Part shown: piece by piece, positions 43,030-59,016 of the stretch
How positions within the stretch are numbered: position 1 is the first letter of the stretch
Layout: each line of letters starts with the position of its first letter
Assembly: GCA_015183035.1 (NCBI GenBank)
Contig: JACZZP010000003.1
Coordinates: forward strand, 1,364,001-1,428,000
Length of the DNA stretch: 64,000 nucleotides
Reading direction: 5' to 3'
Source: Meloidogyne chitwoodi
Taxonomy: Eukaryota; Nematoda; Chromadorea; Rhabditida; Meloidogynidae
Position numbers and translations under genes: made by a program
Notes under the pieces: generated by a model
What the model was told of the DNA's origin: nothing
Seen by the model: the letters and a program-made list of their open reading frames with translations, nothing else
Databases searched by the model: none

Positions 43030-44396
43030 ATGAATAATAATTTATTATTATTATTTTTTTTAATTTTAATATTAAAATTAATTCAAATTAATGCAATGCC
43101 GTAAGTTATTATTTAAAATAAATTAATTAATTAATTATAATTAATTTTTATTTTTTTTTTTAAAAAGGAGAACAAATAATTTAATTAGCACAGAAATTGA
43201 AATAAATAATAATAAAGTATTTTTATTTTTTAAATTAATTTAATTATTATTTAAGAATGAAGAAAAAGAAGAATTAAAAATAAAAGAATATTATTTAGTT
43301 ATTAGAGTAATTCCACAAAATGATTATCATCTTAAATTATTAGAAAACTTAGAAATTAATGGATCTTCTGATATGGAAGTTTTAATTAATTAATTAATTA
43401 ATTTATTTATTTTTTTAAAAAAAGTTAAATTTTTGGACATCTCCAGTTAGAATTAAATTTGGTGTTGATATTATGTTACCAAGAAATAAATTAAAAATTT
43501 TACAAAATTATTTAAATAAAAATAAAATTAATTCAAATATTATAATAAATGATGTTGAAAATTTAATAATTCAAAGAGAAGTTAATAAAAATAATAAATA
43601 TAATAATAAACGTTTAGCAGATGAACAAATTAATAATAATAATGAAGATAAAATTAATTTTTATAATTGTAAGAAAATAATTAAATATTAAATATTTTAA
43701 AAAAAAAGATAATTCTTATACTCAAATGGTTAATTGGATGAAATTATTAGCTAAACAAAATTCAAAATTTGTTCAATTTATTTCAATTGGAAAAAGTCAT
43801 GAAGGACGTGGAATTGAAGGACTTGAAGTTTTTAAATTAAAATATAAATTAATATTTATTTTTAAAAATAGATTGGAAGTAAAGGATTTAAAAAAAGAGT
43901 TTTTTGGATAGATGGGGGAATTCATGCAAGAGAAGTTATTTTTTAAAAATATTTAATTTTAATTTTTAAAAAAGTGGGCATCTCCACATACTGCACTTTA
44001 TTTTATTTATCAAGTAAATTAATTAATTAATTAATTTAAAATAAATAAATATTAATTAATTAATTATAGTTAATTTCACGTTATGGAAAAGATGAAGAAA
44101 TTACTCGTTTAGTAAATGAAATAACTTGGATTATTGTTCCACTTTTAAATCCTGATGGTTTTTTTAATAATTTAATTTTATATAAATAGATATTTTTTAA
44201 AAAAAGGTTATGAATTTACTCGTTCCTCAACAAATCCAAATGTTTTTTTTAATTAAAATAATAATAAAAAAATAAAAATAGATAAGACTTTGGAGAAAAA
44301 ATCGTTCACCAACTCATTGTATTAGAGATCAATGGGGAAGAAATAGATGTTGTAAAGGTGTTGATTTAAATAGAAATTTTGATTTTCATTTTAAAG

Positions 44397-44432
<36 letters not shown>

Positions 44433-45562
44433 ATTTAAATAAATAAAAGAAAGTGGTTCTAGTGATGATCCTTGTTCAGAAATTTATCAAGTTTTTATTA
44501 TTATTATTTAAATAAATAATAAATATTAATTTAAAAAAAAGGGAAAACATGCCTTTTCTGAACCTGAAGCAAGGTATTATTAAATATTATTTTATTTAAA
44601 TAAATATTATATTTATTTTTTTAAAAGAGCAGTTAGGGATGTTTTACTTTCTAATCGTTATAGAGGAAGAATTGATGGTTTTATTACTTTACATACTTAT
44701 TCACAAATATGGATACACCCTTATGGACATAAAAAGTTGTTTTTCTTTTTTAATTAATTTAATTAATTTATTTTAAAGAGATAGTTACCCAAATGATGTT
44801 CAAGATTTATTTTCTGTAGGACAACAAGCAGCAACAGCACTTAGCCAACTTTATGGTACAAAATATATTGTTGGTAGTGGTGCTGATACTTTGTTAGTTT
44901 TTTTTAAATTAAATAAATTATTTTTTGATGATTTAAATAAAAGATATCCAGCATCTGGTGGAAGTGAAGATTGGGCAAAAGAAAATGCTAATATTAAATA
45001 TGTTTATTTATTAGAATTGAGACCAGATGAAAAAAGTTTTTTTAAATTTAAATTATTAATTATTTAATTAATTAATTATTTTATATAAGATTGGGATGGT
45101 TTTATTCTTGATGAACGTCAATTAATGCCAACTGCTACAGAAACATGGGCAGGTGTTCGTGTGGTTGCTGAAGCAATAATTCAAAGAGCTAGAGCAAGAA
45201 GATTAGTTTCTAATATTAATAATGATTATGGAAATTTTTCTTTTAAAATTGGAGGTTAATTAATCTTTTTATTTATTTAAAAATTAAAATTAATTTAAAG
45301 CAGGCGTTAATCAATTTGTTTTAACTGATACAATTAATAATATACAAAAAATTAAAAATAATGAAAAAATAGAAGAATTAAATCAACAAAATAATAATAA
45401 TAAAATTTGTGTAGACAGAAGAAGAGCATGTCGACGTAAAAATAATTTAAATTTAATTTTAATTTTTTTAAAAAAGGTTGGGTAAAACAAAGTGAACATC
45501 TTTGTCATTCTGTATCAATTTTTATGACTAATCAATGTGCACGTTCTTGTGGATTTTGCTAA
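43030..45562 (+). CDS. Secreted M14A zinc carboxypeptidase with C-terminal ShKT domain (paralogue 2)
   Basis: Same architecture as the gene upstream. A signal peptide, [20 protein letters not shown], is followed by a propeptide (LNFWTSPVRIKFGVDIM) and the catalytic domain. Motifs include [10 protein letters not shown], split by an intron from WASPHTALYF, then [11 protein letters not shown] and [29 protein letters not shown] and the catalytic glutamate in VYLLELRPDE follow. The last exons encode a linker and a six-cysteine ShKT-like tail starting ICVDRRRACR and ending NQCARSCGFC, stop at 45560-45562. Similarity to the upstream gene across every motif points to tandem duplication. The introns inside HARE|W and the divergent propeptide show it is not recent. 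A shared intron before YPASGG is retained in both. Confidence 0.92.
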
Positions 45563-45741
45563 AAAATTTTTTATTTTTTAAAGAAATTGTGATCTCAATT
45601 AAAATTAATTTTTATGATTATTTAATTAATAATAGCCATTAATTTGTTTTTTTTTTGATAAATCTAATTTTTGAGAGAGAAAAAAAGAATTTAAAATCCT
45701 TTAAATAGTAACATTGACAATGAGTAGAGAACAGAAAAAAT

Positions 45742-46692
45742 GGTGCTATGTAATTTGGGTTGTGGTAAAGTAGACAGTGAGTAATTTGGACAGCGAGTAA
45801 TTTGGACAGTGAGTAATATGGACAGTGAGTAATTTGGACAGTAAACCTTTTTCGGAAAAATTAGTAATATAGACGGTGAGTAATTTGGGCAGTAACACTT
45901 TATTTTTAAAAAATAACTAAATGCTGAGTAATTTGGACAGTAAATCCTTTCAATCTCTTCACTTATTTTAGATTCAGCTTCGAAACTATATTAAAGCCTT
46001 GAAATGAAAAAAGAGTTTTCCCTTTGTTTGACTTTGTTTCAGAAAACCAACTAAGTGCCATATTAATATAATTTTTTGAGTTGGAAAATAATTTACAAAG
46101 TTTCAAATTATTTATAAAATAAGTGTAAAAAATAAAAAGAATAATTTCTATCCTAAAGGTGGAGCGAAACTTCCGGACGCCCACAAAAGCTTACAAAGAA
46201 ATTAGTTTATTTCCCTTTTTAAAGGACCATTTGATGCTATAATTTATTTAACAACTTTGTATCATGGTAATAAATCTATATCCAAGTTTTGGACAAGAAG
46301 TTTGAGTCCAGAAGCGTTGGTCCGGAAGTTTCGGCCTGCCATCTTATATTATTTATTTACATAATAAATGTGTAAAATAAAAAAAAATATTTATACTTTT
46401 TCTTTATCTTCTTTTTCAATAATTTATTCGAAAGAAACATCTGGAAATATCAATGCAGTGATAATTTTTAACTTTAAAAAAATAAGGATTTACTGTCCAA
46501 ATTACTCAGCATATTACTTATTTTTTAAAAATAAAGTGTTACTGCCCAAATTACTCACCGTCTATATTACTAATTTTTCCGAAAAAGGTTTACTGTCCAA
46601 ATTACTCACTGTCCATTTTACTCACTGTCCAAATTACTTGCTGCCCAAATTACTCACTGTCTAATTTACCACAACCCAAATTACCATTCACG
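45742..46692. mobile_element. 0.95-kb fold-back element with tandemly repeated arms
   Basis: The left arm (about 45742-45953) and right arm (about 46486-46692) are inverted copies of each other. Each has an outer GTAATTTGGGTTGTGGTAAA stretch, then several tandem units of GTGAGTAATTTGGACA, then a CCTTTTTCGGAAAAATTAGT segment and a final unit. A roughly 530-bp central region separates the arms. Folded single strands would form a stem of about 200 bp. Possible flanking 9-mers (gaaaaaatg and gaaaaggtg) differ at two bases, so the target duplication is uncertain. The open frame at 46368-46664 translates the right arm and is not a gene. Confidence 0.85.
46149..46346. mobile_element. Smaller inverted repeat nested in the fold-back core
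   Basis: Around 46155-46180 the sequence ggtggagcgaaacttccgga is matched in inverted orientation at 46319-46345 (tccggaagtttcggcctgcc). The arms are about 25 bp and enclose about 140 bp. This suggests a second, short element inserted into the central region of the larger one. Confidence 0.6.
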
Positions 46693-47023
46693 GAAAAGGT
46701 GAATGAAGAGAAAATATCTGGTACTCAACTTAACTTCTCCCTGCAAATAAAACAAAATGCCAATACAAAAACGCTATTTAAACATTTAAATAAATATTTA
46801 GCAAATGTTTATTTACTAATTTGAAAAATGCATTTTCTATAAATCATACGTACTATTTTAAGTTTTTTAATTAATATTTAAATAGTTTGACAATTTGTGC
46901 TTTAAATGTAAAAACATCCCTTTTTCAAAATTGAATTAATTTTATTTTAATAATTTTTAATTTTGGGTTTAAAAAATATCAGTAAAATTTATATTTTTTA
47001 TTATTTTTCAATATAAACACAGA

Positions 47024-51008
<3,985 letters not shown>

Positions 51009-51383
51009 TTTAAATGTTAAAAATATTTAACAGTAATGCCCAAATAAGATTTTTATATATTTTCTGATGTTTACATATGGATTTACTATTAAGTACCTAT
51101 ATCTGTTTTTACTGCCAATTTATTTTCAAGAAATTTAATTTTTATGTTTTAAATTCTCCTACATTTGTTTTAATTAACTCTTGGAGAGTTACTATAAATT
51201 TACTTTTTAAGACCTAAATATAAATATAATTCTTATTTAAACTTTAATTATTTTTAAAATAAAAGTAGGGTATAATTTACATATTATTACCTATTTAACT
51301 TCAAAAATATGAATTCTAAAGTATAAGTACATTTATTTAAAAAAATCAGAATATAAAAATCTTTATAATTTGCAATTCTTCGT
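51009..51383. other. Convergent AT-rich spacer
   Basis: Separates the 3' ends of the helicase (+) and the TCP11-like gene (-). Only AT-rich sequence without a gene is seen. Confidence 0.5.
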
Positions 51384-53549
51384 TTATTTTTCTAATACAT
51401 CGAACTCCTCATCGAGGATTTGAGCATAAAATCGGCCAAATGTGTTCCAATTATGCATTACAATTGTATAATAACGCGAAGTAAACGAAGCCAATTCTGT
51501 CTGGAGTGTACTCATTCCGGGTGGAACTCTTAAGGGTTCACTGCTCTGCCTTAGTGCTTGGCAAACAAAGTCACAAATTCTCGAAACTTAAAAATTATTA
51601 TTTTCTAATTTATTTATTATATTAATTATATATACTTGCAATTTTTCGAACAGGTTCTTCTGGATCCATAAAATTTAATATCTGTTGTTTAAGTATTTTT
51701 GAACGATCCTCATTCCATCCAAAACTTTCTGATAATTCTTCTTGACAATGTTTACAGCATTGAATAGAAATACTTTCAAGCCTTTCTGAATAATTTCTAT
51801 ATAAAAAATAAATAAATAAATTTTTTAATTTAATTTAATCTTACAATAAATTTATATCATTTGAAAGAACAATTAATTCATTTTTTAACTTTGATTTAAA
51901 CATTTGTGTTGATTCAATAGCTAAACGTCCAGCCAAATTAATACTTGCAAATAATGCACTAGCCAATAATTCTAATTGTAATAATTTTTCTCTTAATATT
52001 TTAATTCTTTGTTCATCCATTTTTAATGTTTCTGGGAATTGAAATAAAGAAAACAAAGATTTATTAAAAGAAGAACAAGTTAATAATTTCATATAAAATA
52101 TTAAAATTAATTCATTAACATCAGAACGTGAAAGACAATTCTTTTCTTTATTTACATATTTTGTACAACTTGTACTTCTAGAAGCAATTTTGTCATCAAC
52201 TAATTCTTTATTTGAATATTTTTCTTTAATAAATTCTTTTAATATTTCACGAAACCATTGCCTAAGATTATTATCAATTGCTTAAAATAATTTTTTTTAA
52301 TAAATTATTTTATTCCTCACTAACATTTATCCATTTTATAAATTTTCATAAATTCTTCAAATTCAATTTTTGAGGACTGTGAGCTAATTAATTGACGATT
52401 TTGTGAAAGCGTAAAATTAGCCATATCCATTTTCATTAAATCAACAAGTTCAAAAATTCCCCTAAAATTTATAAAAATATTCAATTGTAATTAAAAATAA
52501 AATTACAAACTTAAATAATTCAACAGTATCCTCTGTGTTTTTAAGTTTTGCAATAAGTTCATCTCGAATTGGAGCACATAATCGCTCTAATATTGAAATG
52601 ACTGTTCCAAGTATTTCATTTAAATTAAGAGCATCATTTTCGAGTAAATGTTGTAAATGTTCAATATCCAAAGCTTCATTAACAGCAGAAAGAGCATTTA
52701 GTAAATTTGCTGATTCCAAATGTTCAGTAATCATCTTAAAAAAATAAATTTATAAAATAATCTACGCAAAATACTTAGAATTGTGATATATTCTAATAAT
52801 AGTATTTTTAAATCATTTGTTAAAACAAAGTTAAATATTTTTTCAAATGAAATTTTGTTCTGAAAAAAATATAAATAGGAGGCAATTTCTGCGGACTATT
52901 TTAAATGGACAATATTATAAATTCCACATTATTTATATTTATTTACATGTAATAGAAATTTAAATCATATTTATTGTCTTGAAATAAATTAAAAAATAAT
53001 TTATACATTCTTTAAGTCGACAAAAAGTGAAAAAGCATTTGTCTTCTTTTCAAGTGGTTTTTTGGAAAAATCATTACGCAACAAATCCCAAAAAGCCTTT
53101 TGCATATTATTTTTGACTGCTTCATGAAGTTTAGTATTTGGACATTGACGACGAAGGTCTTCTACTTTGCATAATGGATCTACAGCAATTTGATGGACTA
53201 TAGTCATTTTTTCAATACTATCATTAACTTTAATTAAATCACCCAATGATAAATATTTAGCAGGTGAAGACCCTGAAGTTTTTTCAATAAAGATATTAAA
53301 AATAAAAATAATTTCTTTTATTAAAATTTAACCTGCGACCAAACTTGGTATATCCCCTTCATTTTCTACTAAAATTGCTCTTTGGCTAGCAGAATTTTGA
53401 GGAACTTCTTGAATTATATCTGAGTTATGTCTTTGTCGTTTCTTATCAGGACTGTCTGTTAAAATTTGATTTATTCCGTTCTCTTCACCAACTTTTTCAT
53501 TTTTCTGCGAGTCCAATTTATTATTTTGATTATCTTCTTTAAATGGCAT
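51384..53549 (-). CDS. T-complex protein 11 (TCP11/TCP11L1) family protein
   Basis: The family is widespread in animals but its biochemical role is poorly defined; mammalian TCP11 affects sperm function. The gene starts MPFKEDNQNNKLDSQKNEKV (ATG 53549-53547), an unstructured charged leader. The family-specific GSSPAKYLSLGDLIKVNDSI follows. Further hallmark blocks are NNMQKAFWDLLRNDF, then the exon with SILERLCAPIRDELIAKLKN and IFELVDLMKMDMANFTLSQN. The C-terminal part has SINLAGRLAIESTQMF and a final exon ending YAQILDEEFDVLEK, TAA at 51386-51384. The CAP.RDE and DLMK.DMANF motifs match TCP11L1 closely. The whole is predicted helical, with no signal peptide. Eight to nine exons with short introns. 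No neighbour suggests a function. Confidence 0.88.
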
Positions 53550-53682
53550 AAGTTAGAAATAATTATATTTTTATTGATAAATTTCTTAAAAAAATAACAA
53601 AAAATTTATTAATAATTTGATTTAACAATTCAAACAGAATTATATAGTGTAAGTGAGAGAAACATAGACAGAACTTTGTAAA

Positions 53683-53809
53683 GGGTACAGCCCGAAAAGG
53701 CGCCGGCCATATAGTCGCGCAATAGTATATCTAAAGAAGAGAATTAAAGATAAAAAGGAAGCGAGATACTACATGCGAGTTTTCGGCCGGCGCCTTTTCG
53801 AGCGAGTCC
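53683..53809. mobile_element. Short GGG-ended inverted-repeat element (MITE), copy B
   Basis: Second copy of the element at 4913-5037, about 127 bp. It has ends GGGTACAGCCCGAAAAGGCG and GGCGCCTTTTCGAGCGAGTC followed by CC, and the same internal order (cgcgcaatagtat, gaattaaagataaa). Flanking 9-mers ctttgtaaa (53674-53682) and ctttttaaa (53810-53818) differ at one base. The arms pair better than in copy A, suggesting a younger insertion. It lies in the divergent spacer between the TCP11-like gene and tdp-1, near both promoters. Confidence 0.85.
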
Positions 53810-53885
53810 CTTTTTAAAGTTTATGTGATTATTTTTTAAATTTTCTTTTTAAAAAATCACAAATTTAGATCTAAAAAATAGCAAA

Positions 53886-56846
53886 ATGATTAATGATGAA
53901 CACGGAGCTCACTCTGAAGAGAATGATACTCAAGATCAGGTATTGTATAATGTTTTTTTGAGTTTACAATTAAGTAATATTTTTTAGAAGTATAATCATA
54001 ATTAATTCATCTTTTCAGTTTGTTCTTGTTCTCGATCCTAGTGATAATGATCCAGTGGAAATTCTTCTTTCAGAAGATGGGACTCTTCCAATAACTTCAC
54101 TTGACCATGCATTTCCTGGCGCTCATGGATTGAAATATAAAAATCCAAATACTGGCGGCAAACGCATTGTTTTGTGCGTTTATTTTATGGAATAAATACA
54201 TATTTTTTAAAGATTTGATGATAAGAAGAATTCTTTTTTGGCACCCTCTGATGGATGGAGTGGAAAAATGTTTGATGTTATTTTTCAACTGAAGCCTCCA
54301 ATTGTTACTACGTCTGGTGAGTTTTTTTAAAAGTTGATTTATTTCGAGGATATTTTGAGGAGAATTATTTAGAACAAAAGTTTAGGAGCTGAAATTTTAT
54401 TATAGAATATCTAATATTCAGAGTTTAAAGAACTTTTAAAATGTAAATTGAGAAAGACAATAATTGTTAAAAGTTTATATATAAACCAAGGGACTATCAG
54501 ATTCTGTGAAAATAATTAAAGTATTAAGTCTATGCTTATAAAATTTTGAGAAAATGAAAATTAGTAAAAAATATTTTTATACAGTTTTTGTAGGCTAATT
54601 GGACTTTACTTTTAATTTCTTGTATTATTCTTTACCCATAATTCGATTAAATTTTATAAGAAAAGTATAGTTTACCGATAGATAAAAGATATTTTCAATT
54701 AAAATTATTATAAATTTATATTTTTAAGAGGAAAGAGTAAGCCTTTGTTTAAGGAAGAAGGAGGAGATTTTTTTGGTTTTTTTTATTATAAATGAGAAAA
54801 TAAAATATTAGAATATGTTTGTTAGAAGTTGTTTTATTTATTATTAGATATTGTTGTGAAGACTGAGCAAATTGAAAATGAAACTACTATTTTAAAACGA
54901 AAACATGAAATATTGGAAAATGAAAATAACAACAATAAAGTTTATAAAAAAGATAATTTAGTAGTAGAGGTAGTTAATAATGAAAAGTCAAATATTGATA
55001 ATCAAGTTGTTAATGAAGAAATTAGGAATAATAAAACTAATGGTGATTATAATAAAGAGGAGTTTATCTCCAAAATTTCGACAAAAAGCGGGAATTTTGA
55101 GTTTCCACCCACTGTCGCAAAAAAAGTGCCTTCTGACCTTATTGTTTTTGGTCTCCCATATGAACTTGAGGATTATACATTTCGAGAATATTTTGAACAG
55201 TTTGGAGCTGTTGAGTATGAAGAGGTTTGTATTTTGATTTGATAGTTATATATTTTGTTTTGTAAAGAGTAAAAGTAATATTTTAAATATATTTTTAAGA
55301 AATTAATTAGAGAAAAAGTTTTTATGTTTAAAGAAATTTTAAAGGTTAAAAAGACTTGTTTATTTTGTTTTATGTTTTACCTAAAACCTTTTTATATTTT
55401 ATCTTCTAAAAATTTAAGCAAATGAAAAAGAAATTATAATATTTTTATAGATTAAAAGAAAATCAGATGGAACTTCTAGAGGATTTGCTTTTGTTAGAAT
55501 GGTAAATTACGTTGATCAGATCCGTGCACTTTCTGTCTCGGAGCATATTATTGGTGGACGTGAATGTATTTTGAAATTATCTGTACAAGACAAGGTTTAA
55601 TTTACTTTTTATTTTTAATTAACTTTTTAAATATTTATTATTATAATTGAAGGGACGAGGTTGTTTTTATGATAATATTTCTACTATTATTAAACCTCGT
55701 CTTTATATTGGTACTTTGGCTGGCGATGTTGGAAGAGATCGTTTACGTGAATATGTACTTGGTCATCTTTATCGTTTTGATAAACGATCAACAATTTTGG
55801 AAATATTTTATCCGAATCCTTTTCGTCATTTTGCTTTTGTCACTGTTACTTCTTCAATATCTGCACGGGAATTGCTTAGGTAATTATTTTTTTATAAATT
55901 AAAATTGTTGAATTAATATTATGTCTTTTTTAAAATTTTCCTATTATATTAAGAAATTATTTTAGACAGCGGGACTTTTTCATTGATGGTCATTATTTCA
56001 TGGTGACACTTGCTATGCCAAAGAAAGGTGAAGAAATGGTAACACATGGAATAGTTGCTCCTCAATTTCAAAATCAACGCTTGAATGGCTGGTATTTAAA
56101 GCAGGGACATTCTCAAATGAATACATTATCATCGCGTGGTCCTCCCCCTGTGATAAACAATAGGGCTAAACCACCAGAAGCATATTGGAATAAATATATA
56201 AATCCTCCTTCTGTTCCTCCTCCTCCATTACCGCAACAACTAACCAAATATCCACCACAACAATTTGGAGCCTATAAAGGAAACATTAAAGAGTACATAG
56301 GACCAAAGAGTGGAGGAGGTGTTTCTTTTGATAATGTCTTTCCTCCAAGAGGAGAACGAGGTTTTGTATATGGTCCACCACATAAACCTCGTCCAGCAAC
56401 TTATGATCAATCTGCGGTTTGCAACTTTAACTTTTTTATTTTTTTTACATTTTCTCTTTTAGTACTCTGACGGTGTATTTACTCGAAGAGCTCCATCAAC
56501 TTCGTATGATCCACATAAGGAATTTATTTGTTCTGTGCCATCTAAAAATCCTCATAAATTAGGTATTTATATGTAACTTTTTATTATTTTTTACTTATAT
56601 TTTATATTTAAAGGCTTGCCAGACAATTATGATTCTTGGGTTGGAGACGGCGCAGGTACTAGTAATAGTGGTCCTCCAATTAACACTTCCTCTTCTGATA
56701 TTCGGCCAAATGATGCAGAATCTATGTTGAGCAAACTTCCAAATGATGCAGTTAGTACAGCACTTCGAATGCTTCAGTCAATTATGACTGCTCAAAATCA
56801 ACAAAAAGAGAGAAATTGTGAGGGAAGAAATGAAGAAGAAGGATAA
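53886..56846 (+). CDS. tdp-1: TDP-43 homologue, two-RRM RNA-binding protein
   Basis: TDP-43 binds UG-rich RNA and regulates splicing and RNA stability in the nucleus. After a short leader (MINDEHGAHSEEND), the second and third exons encode the ubiquitin-like N-terminal oligomerisation domain. This includes DPVEILLSEDGTLPITSLDH, then GAHGLKYKNP and FLAPSDGW. An acidic, Asn-rich linker precedes RRM1, with RNP2-like DLIVFGLPYELED and RNP1 RGFAFVRM. RRM2 follows, with RLYIGTLAGDVGRDRLREYV and RHFAFVTV. The C-terminus is Pro-rich and ends in a helical ALRMLQSIMTAQNQQ segment, not the Gly-rich prion-like tail of vertebrate TDP-43. TAA at 56844-56846. C. elegans TDP-1 also lacks the Gly-rich tail. 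A roughly 500-bp intron lies before VVKTEQIENET. Confidence 0.9.
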
Positions 56847-57380
56847 AGAAATATTTAAGAAAACAATTAATATTGAAAATGAGATAGAAAAATTTAAAAA
56901 AAAAGGTTTTTTATTTTAATATTTTTAAAAAATAAATTTTTTTTATTTATATTATTGAAAAAGAAGTTTTCTTATAATTATTCATATTTTGCAACATTAA
57001 TTTACCATTTTTTATTTTATTACTACAATTTAATTACCAATTTATTTATTACATTGATTTTAATAATTTGTTTTAAAGAAGAGAAACGTTGTTACATTTA
57101 TTAATAAATTATTTTTTGATAATTTATTATTAGAAATATTGATTAAAATTATTTTTATTCAAAACTTTTTAATTTTATGTAAAGTTTAAAAATTAAAAGA
57201 TTTAAAAAATATAATTAATAATCATAAAATATAATATTTTTTTTTAGATTTTTATCTCATAAATATAATAATTATTATTTTAATTATTTTTCTACAAAAG
57301 AAAAGTTTCCTATTTATTTCAATCTCCTTTTTATATATTCTTCAATTTTTAATGAAATGTGAAAAAAAATTTAGAAAGGA
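56847..57380. other. AT-rich spacer
   Basis: Between tdp-1 and the fatty-acid hydroxylase, same strand. It is AT-rich throughout, and no gene or repeat was recognised. Confidence 0.5.
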
Positions 57381-58739
57381 ATGATTAAAAAAATATCAGA
57401 TATTTCTAATAATAATAATAAACAACCACTTCTCGTTTATCTTGATGATAAATTATTTGATATTACCGATTTTGCACCTCGACATCCTGGTAATCTTTTT
57501 AAATAATAATAAAATATATTTTTGTAATTAAAAATAAATAGGTGGAGAGAAATTACTTAAAATCGCAGCTGGATCAGATGTTAGACAATTTTTGAATGGG
57601 GAAGATGAAATACTTGGATTTATGCATGAACATTCTCAGGCAGCCTATGACATTTTAAATAAATATTCACTTGATAAACAATTTAAAGTATATTTATAAA
57701 AATTTAAATAAATTTTATAATTAAAAGAATGATCCTTTTATTGATACTCAAGAGCCAATTTTATTACGCGTAGGTGAATTAGGCGAACATTATTGGACTT
57801 GGTATTATTTTATTAATTTCTGATTTATTTAATTTTTTGTAGGGTTCATCAGCCTTATGATGGTACTATTCGTATGTTTCACTCTAATTTTTTAGAGAAA
57901 CTTACTCGAACGGTATATATTAAAATATTCTTTTAAATTTTTATTTAATTTTTGTTTATAGAAATGGTGGATTATTCCTTTGATTTGGTTACCTTTGGTT
58001 ATTACTGTTTTATTACAAGGATATAATTTGTTAATTAATTATTTTGGTTAATTATTCATAAATTATTATTTTTAAATTAAATTTTAAGGCCAATCAATTG
58101 GCTTTTTCTTTACATTTTCACTTTTTATGTTTGGAATTCTTTTTTGGACTTTTTTAGAATATTCATTACATCGGTTTATCTTTCATTGGCATCCTAATCC
58201 AAATTCAAAACAACAATTGACTTTACATTTTTTGCTTGTTAATTTTTTTAATTTCTTTTTTTTTTAAATTTTTTAATTCAGCATGGACTTCATCATAAAA
58301 CTCCACTTGACAAGGATCGTCTAGTATTTCCACCTGCAGCTGCACTTATTGTTATAGGATTTTTTTATGTTTTTTATCGTTTATTGCTTCCATATCCAGT
58401 TCTATTAATTTAAATTAATTTTTTAAACTTTTAGATTTTTTGTTGTTTTGGTACTGGAAAATTAACTGGATATATAATTTATGATATGATACATTATTAG
58501 TTAATCTTTATATTTAATTTTTAAAAAAATCAAAATTTAGTCTTCATCATGGAAGCCCAGATGCGAATAGTAAATGGCACAAAAAAAAAATATATCATCA
58601 CAATCATCACTTTAAAGACTCTGAATCTGGATTCGGAATTTCCACAACACTTTGGTTATATTTTTTATTTAATAAACTAAAATATTTTTTATAAATAAAC
58701 AGGGATTATGTTTTTAGAACATTAGGTGCTGTTAAATAA
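57381..58739 (+). CDS. fath-1: Fatty acid 2-hydroxylase (cytochrome b5 plus sterol-desaturase-like hydroxylase)
   Basis: FA2H makes 2-hydroxy fatty acids for sphingolipids in the ER membrane, using its own cytochrome b5 domain and a di-iron site. The N-terminal b5 domain has DDKLFDITDFAPRHPGGEKL (heme-binding HPGG, split by an intron) and the second heme histidine in GFMHEHSQAAYDI. After a linker with GELGEHYWTWVHQPYDG, four hydrophobic segments alternate with the histidine clusters. These are YSLHRFIFHWHP, HGLHHKTPLDKDR, LHHGSPDANSKWHKKKKYHH and the following NHHF. The last exon, DYVFRTLGAVK, joins across a 51-bp intron, TAA at 58737-58739. Length, about 320 residues, is typical. Expected metal-binding histidines are all present. 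Confidence 0.93.
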
Positions 58740-59016
58740 ATTAAATATTATCACAATTATAATTAATGATTATTTGCCTTTTTTTGACATTTTTTCATAT
58801 TGGCAACATTTTTATAAAATAAAGTCGAGTATCTACTAAATTCTAAGGATTATAATATACCAAAATAATTAAAATAATTTTCTGAATTTACGAGACTCGA
58901 CTTTTGTTTTTATTATATATTTTTTAATTTTTTTTAAATTTTATAAATTACATAAAAATAACAAAATAAATAATTAATAAATGAAAGCTTTTTCTCAAAA
59001 AAATTAATTTTTAAAA

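Larger units (their letters stand above)
45563..47023. other. Intergenic region occupied by a fold-back element
   Basis: Most of this spacer is the inverted-repeat structure at 45742-46692, which itself contains a smaller inverted repeat (46149-46346). The remaining ends are AT-rich and include the helicase 5' flank. No gene was recognised. Confidence 0.6.

Noticed and set aside
46368..46664. 98-codon frame
   Set aside because: Lies in the right arm of the large fold-back element; its KLLTV repeats reflect the DNA repeat.
45770..46670. CRISPR-like array from regularly spaced short repeats
   Set aside because: Repeats are directly adjacent or inverted without unique spacers of constant length, and the genome is eukaryotic.
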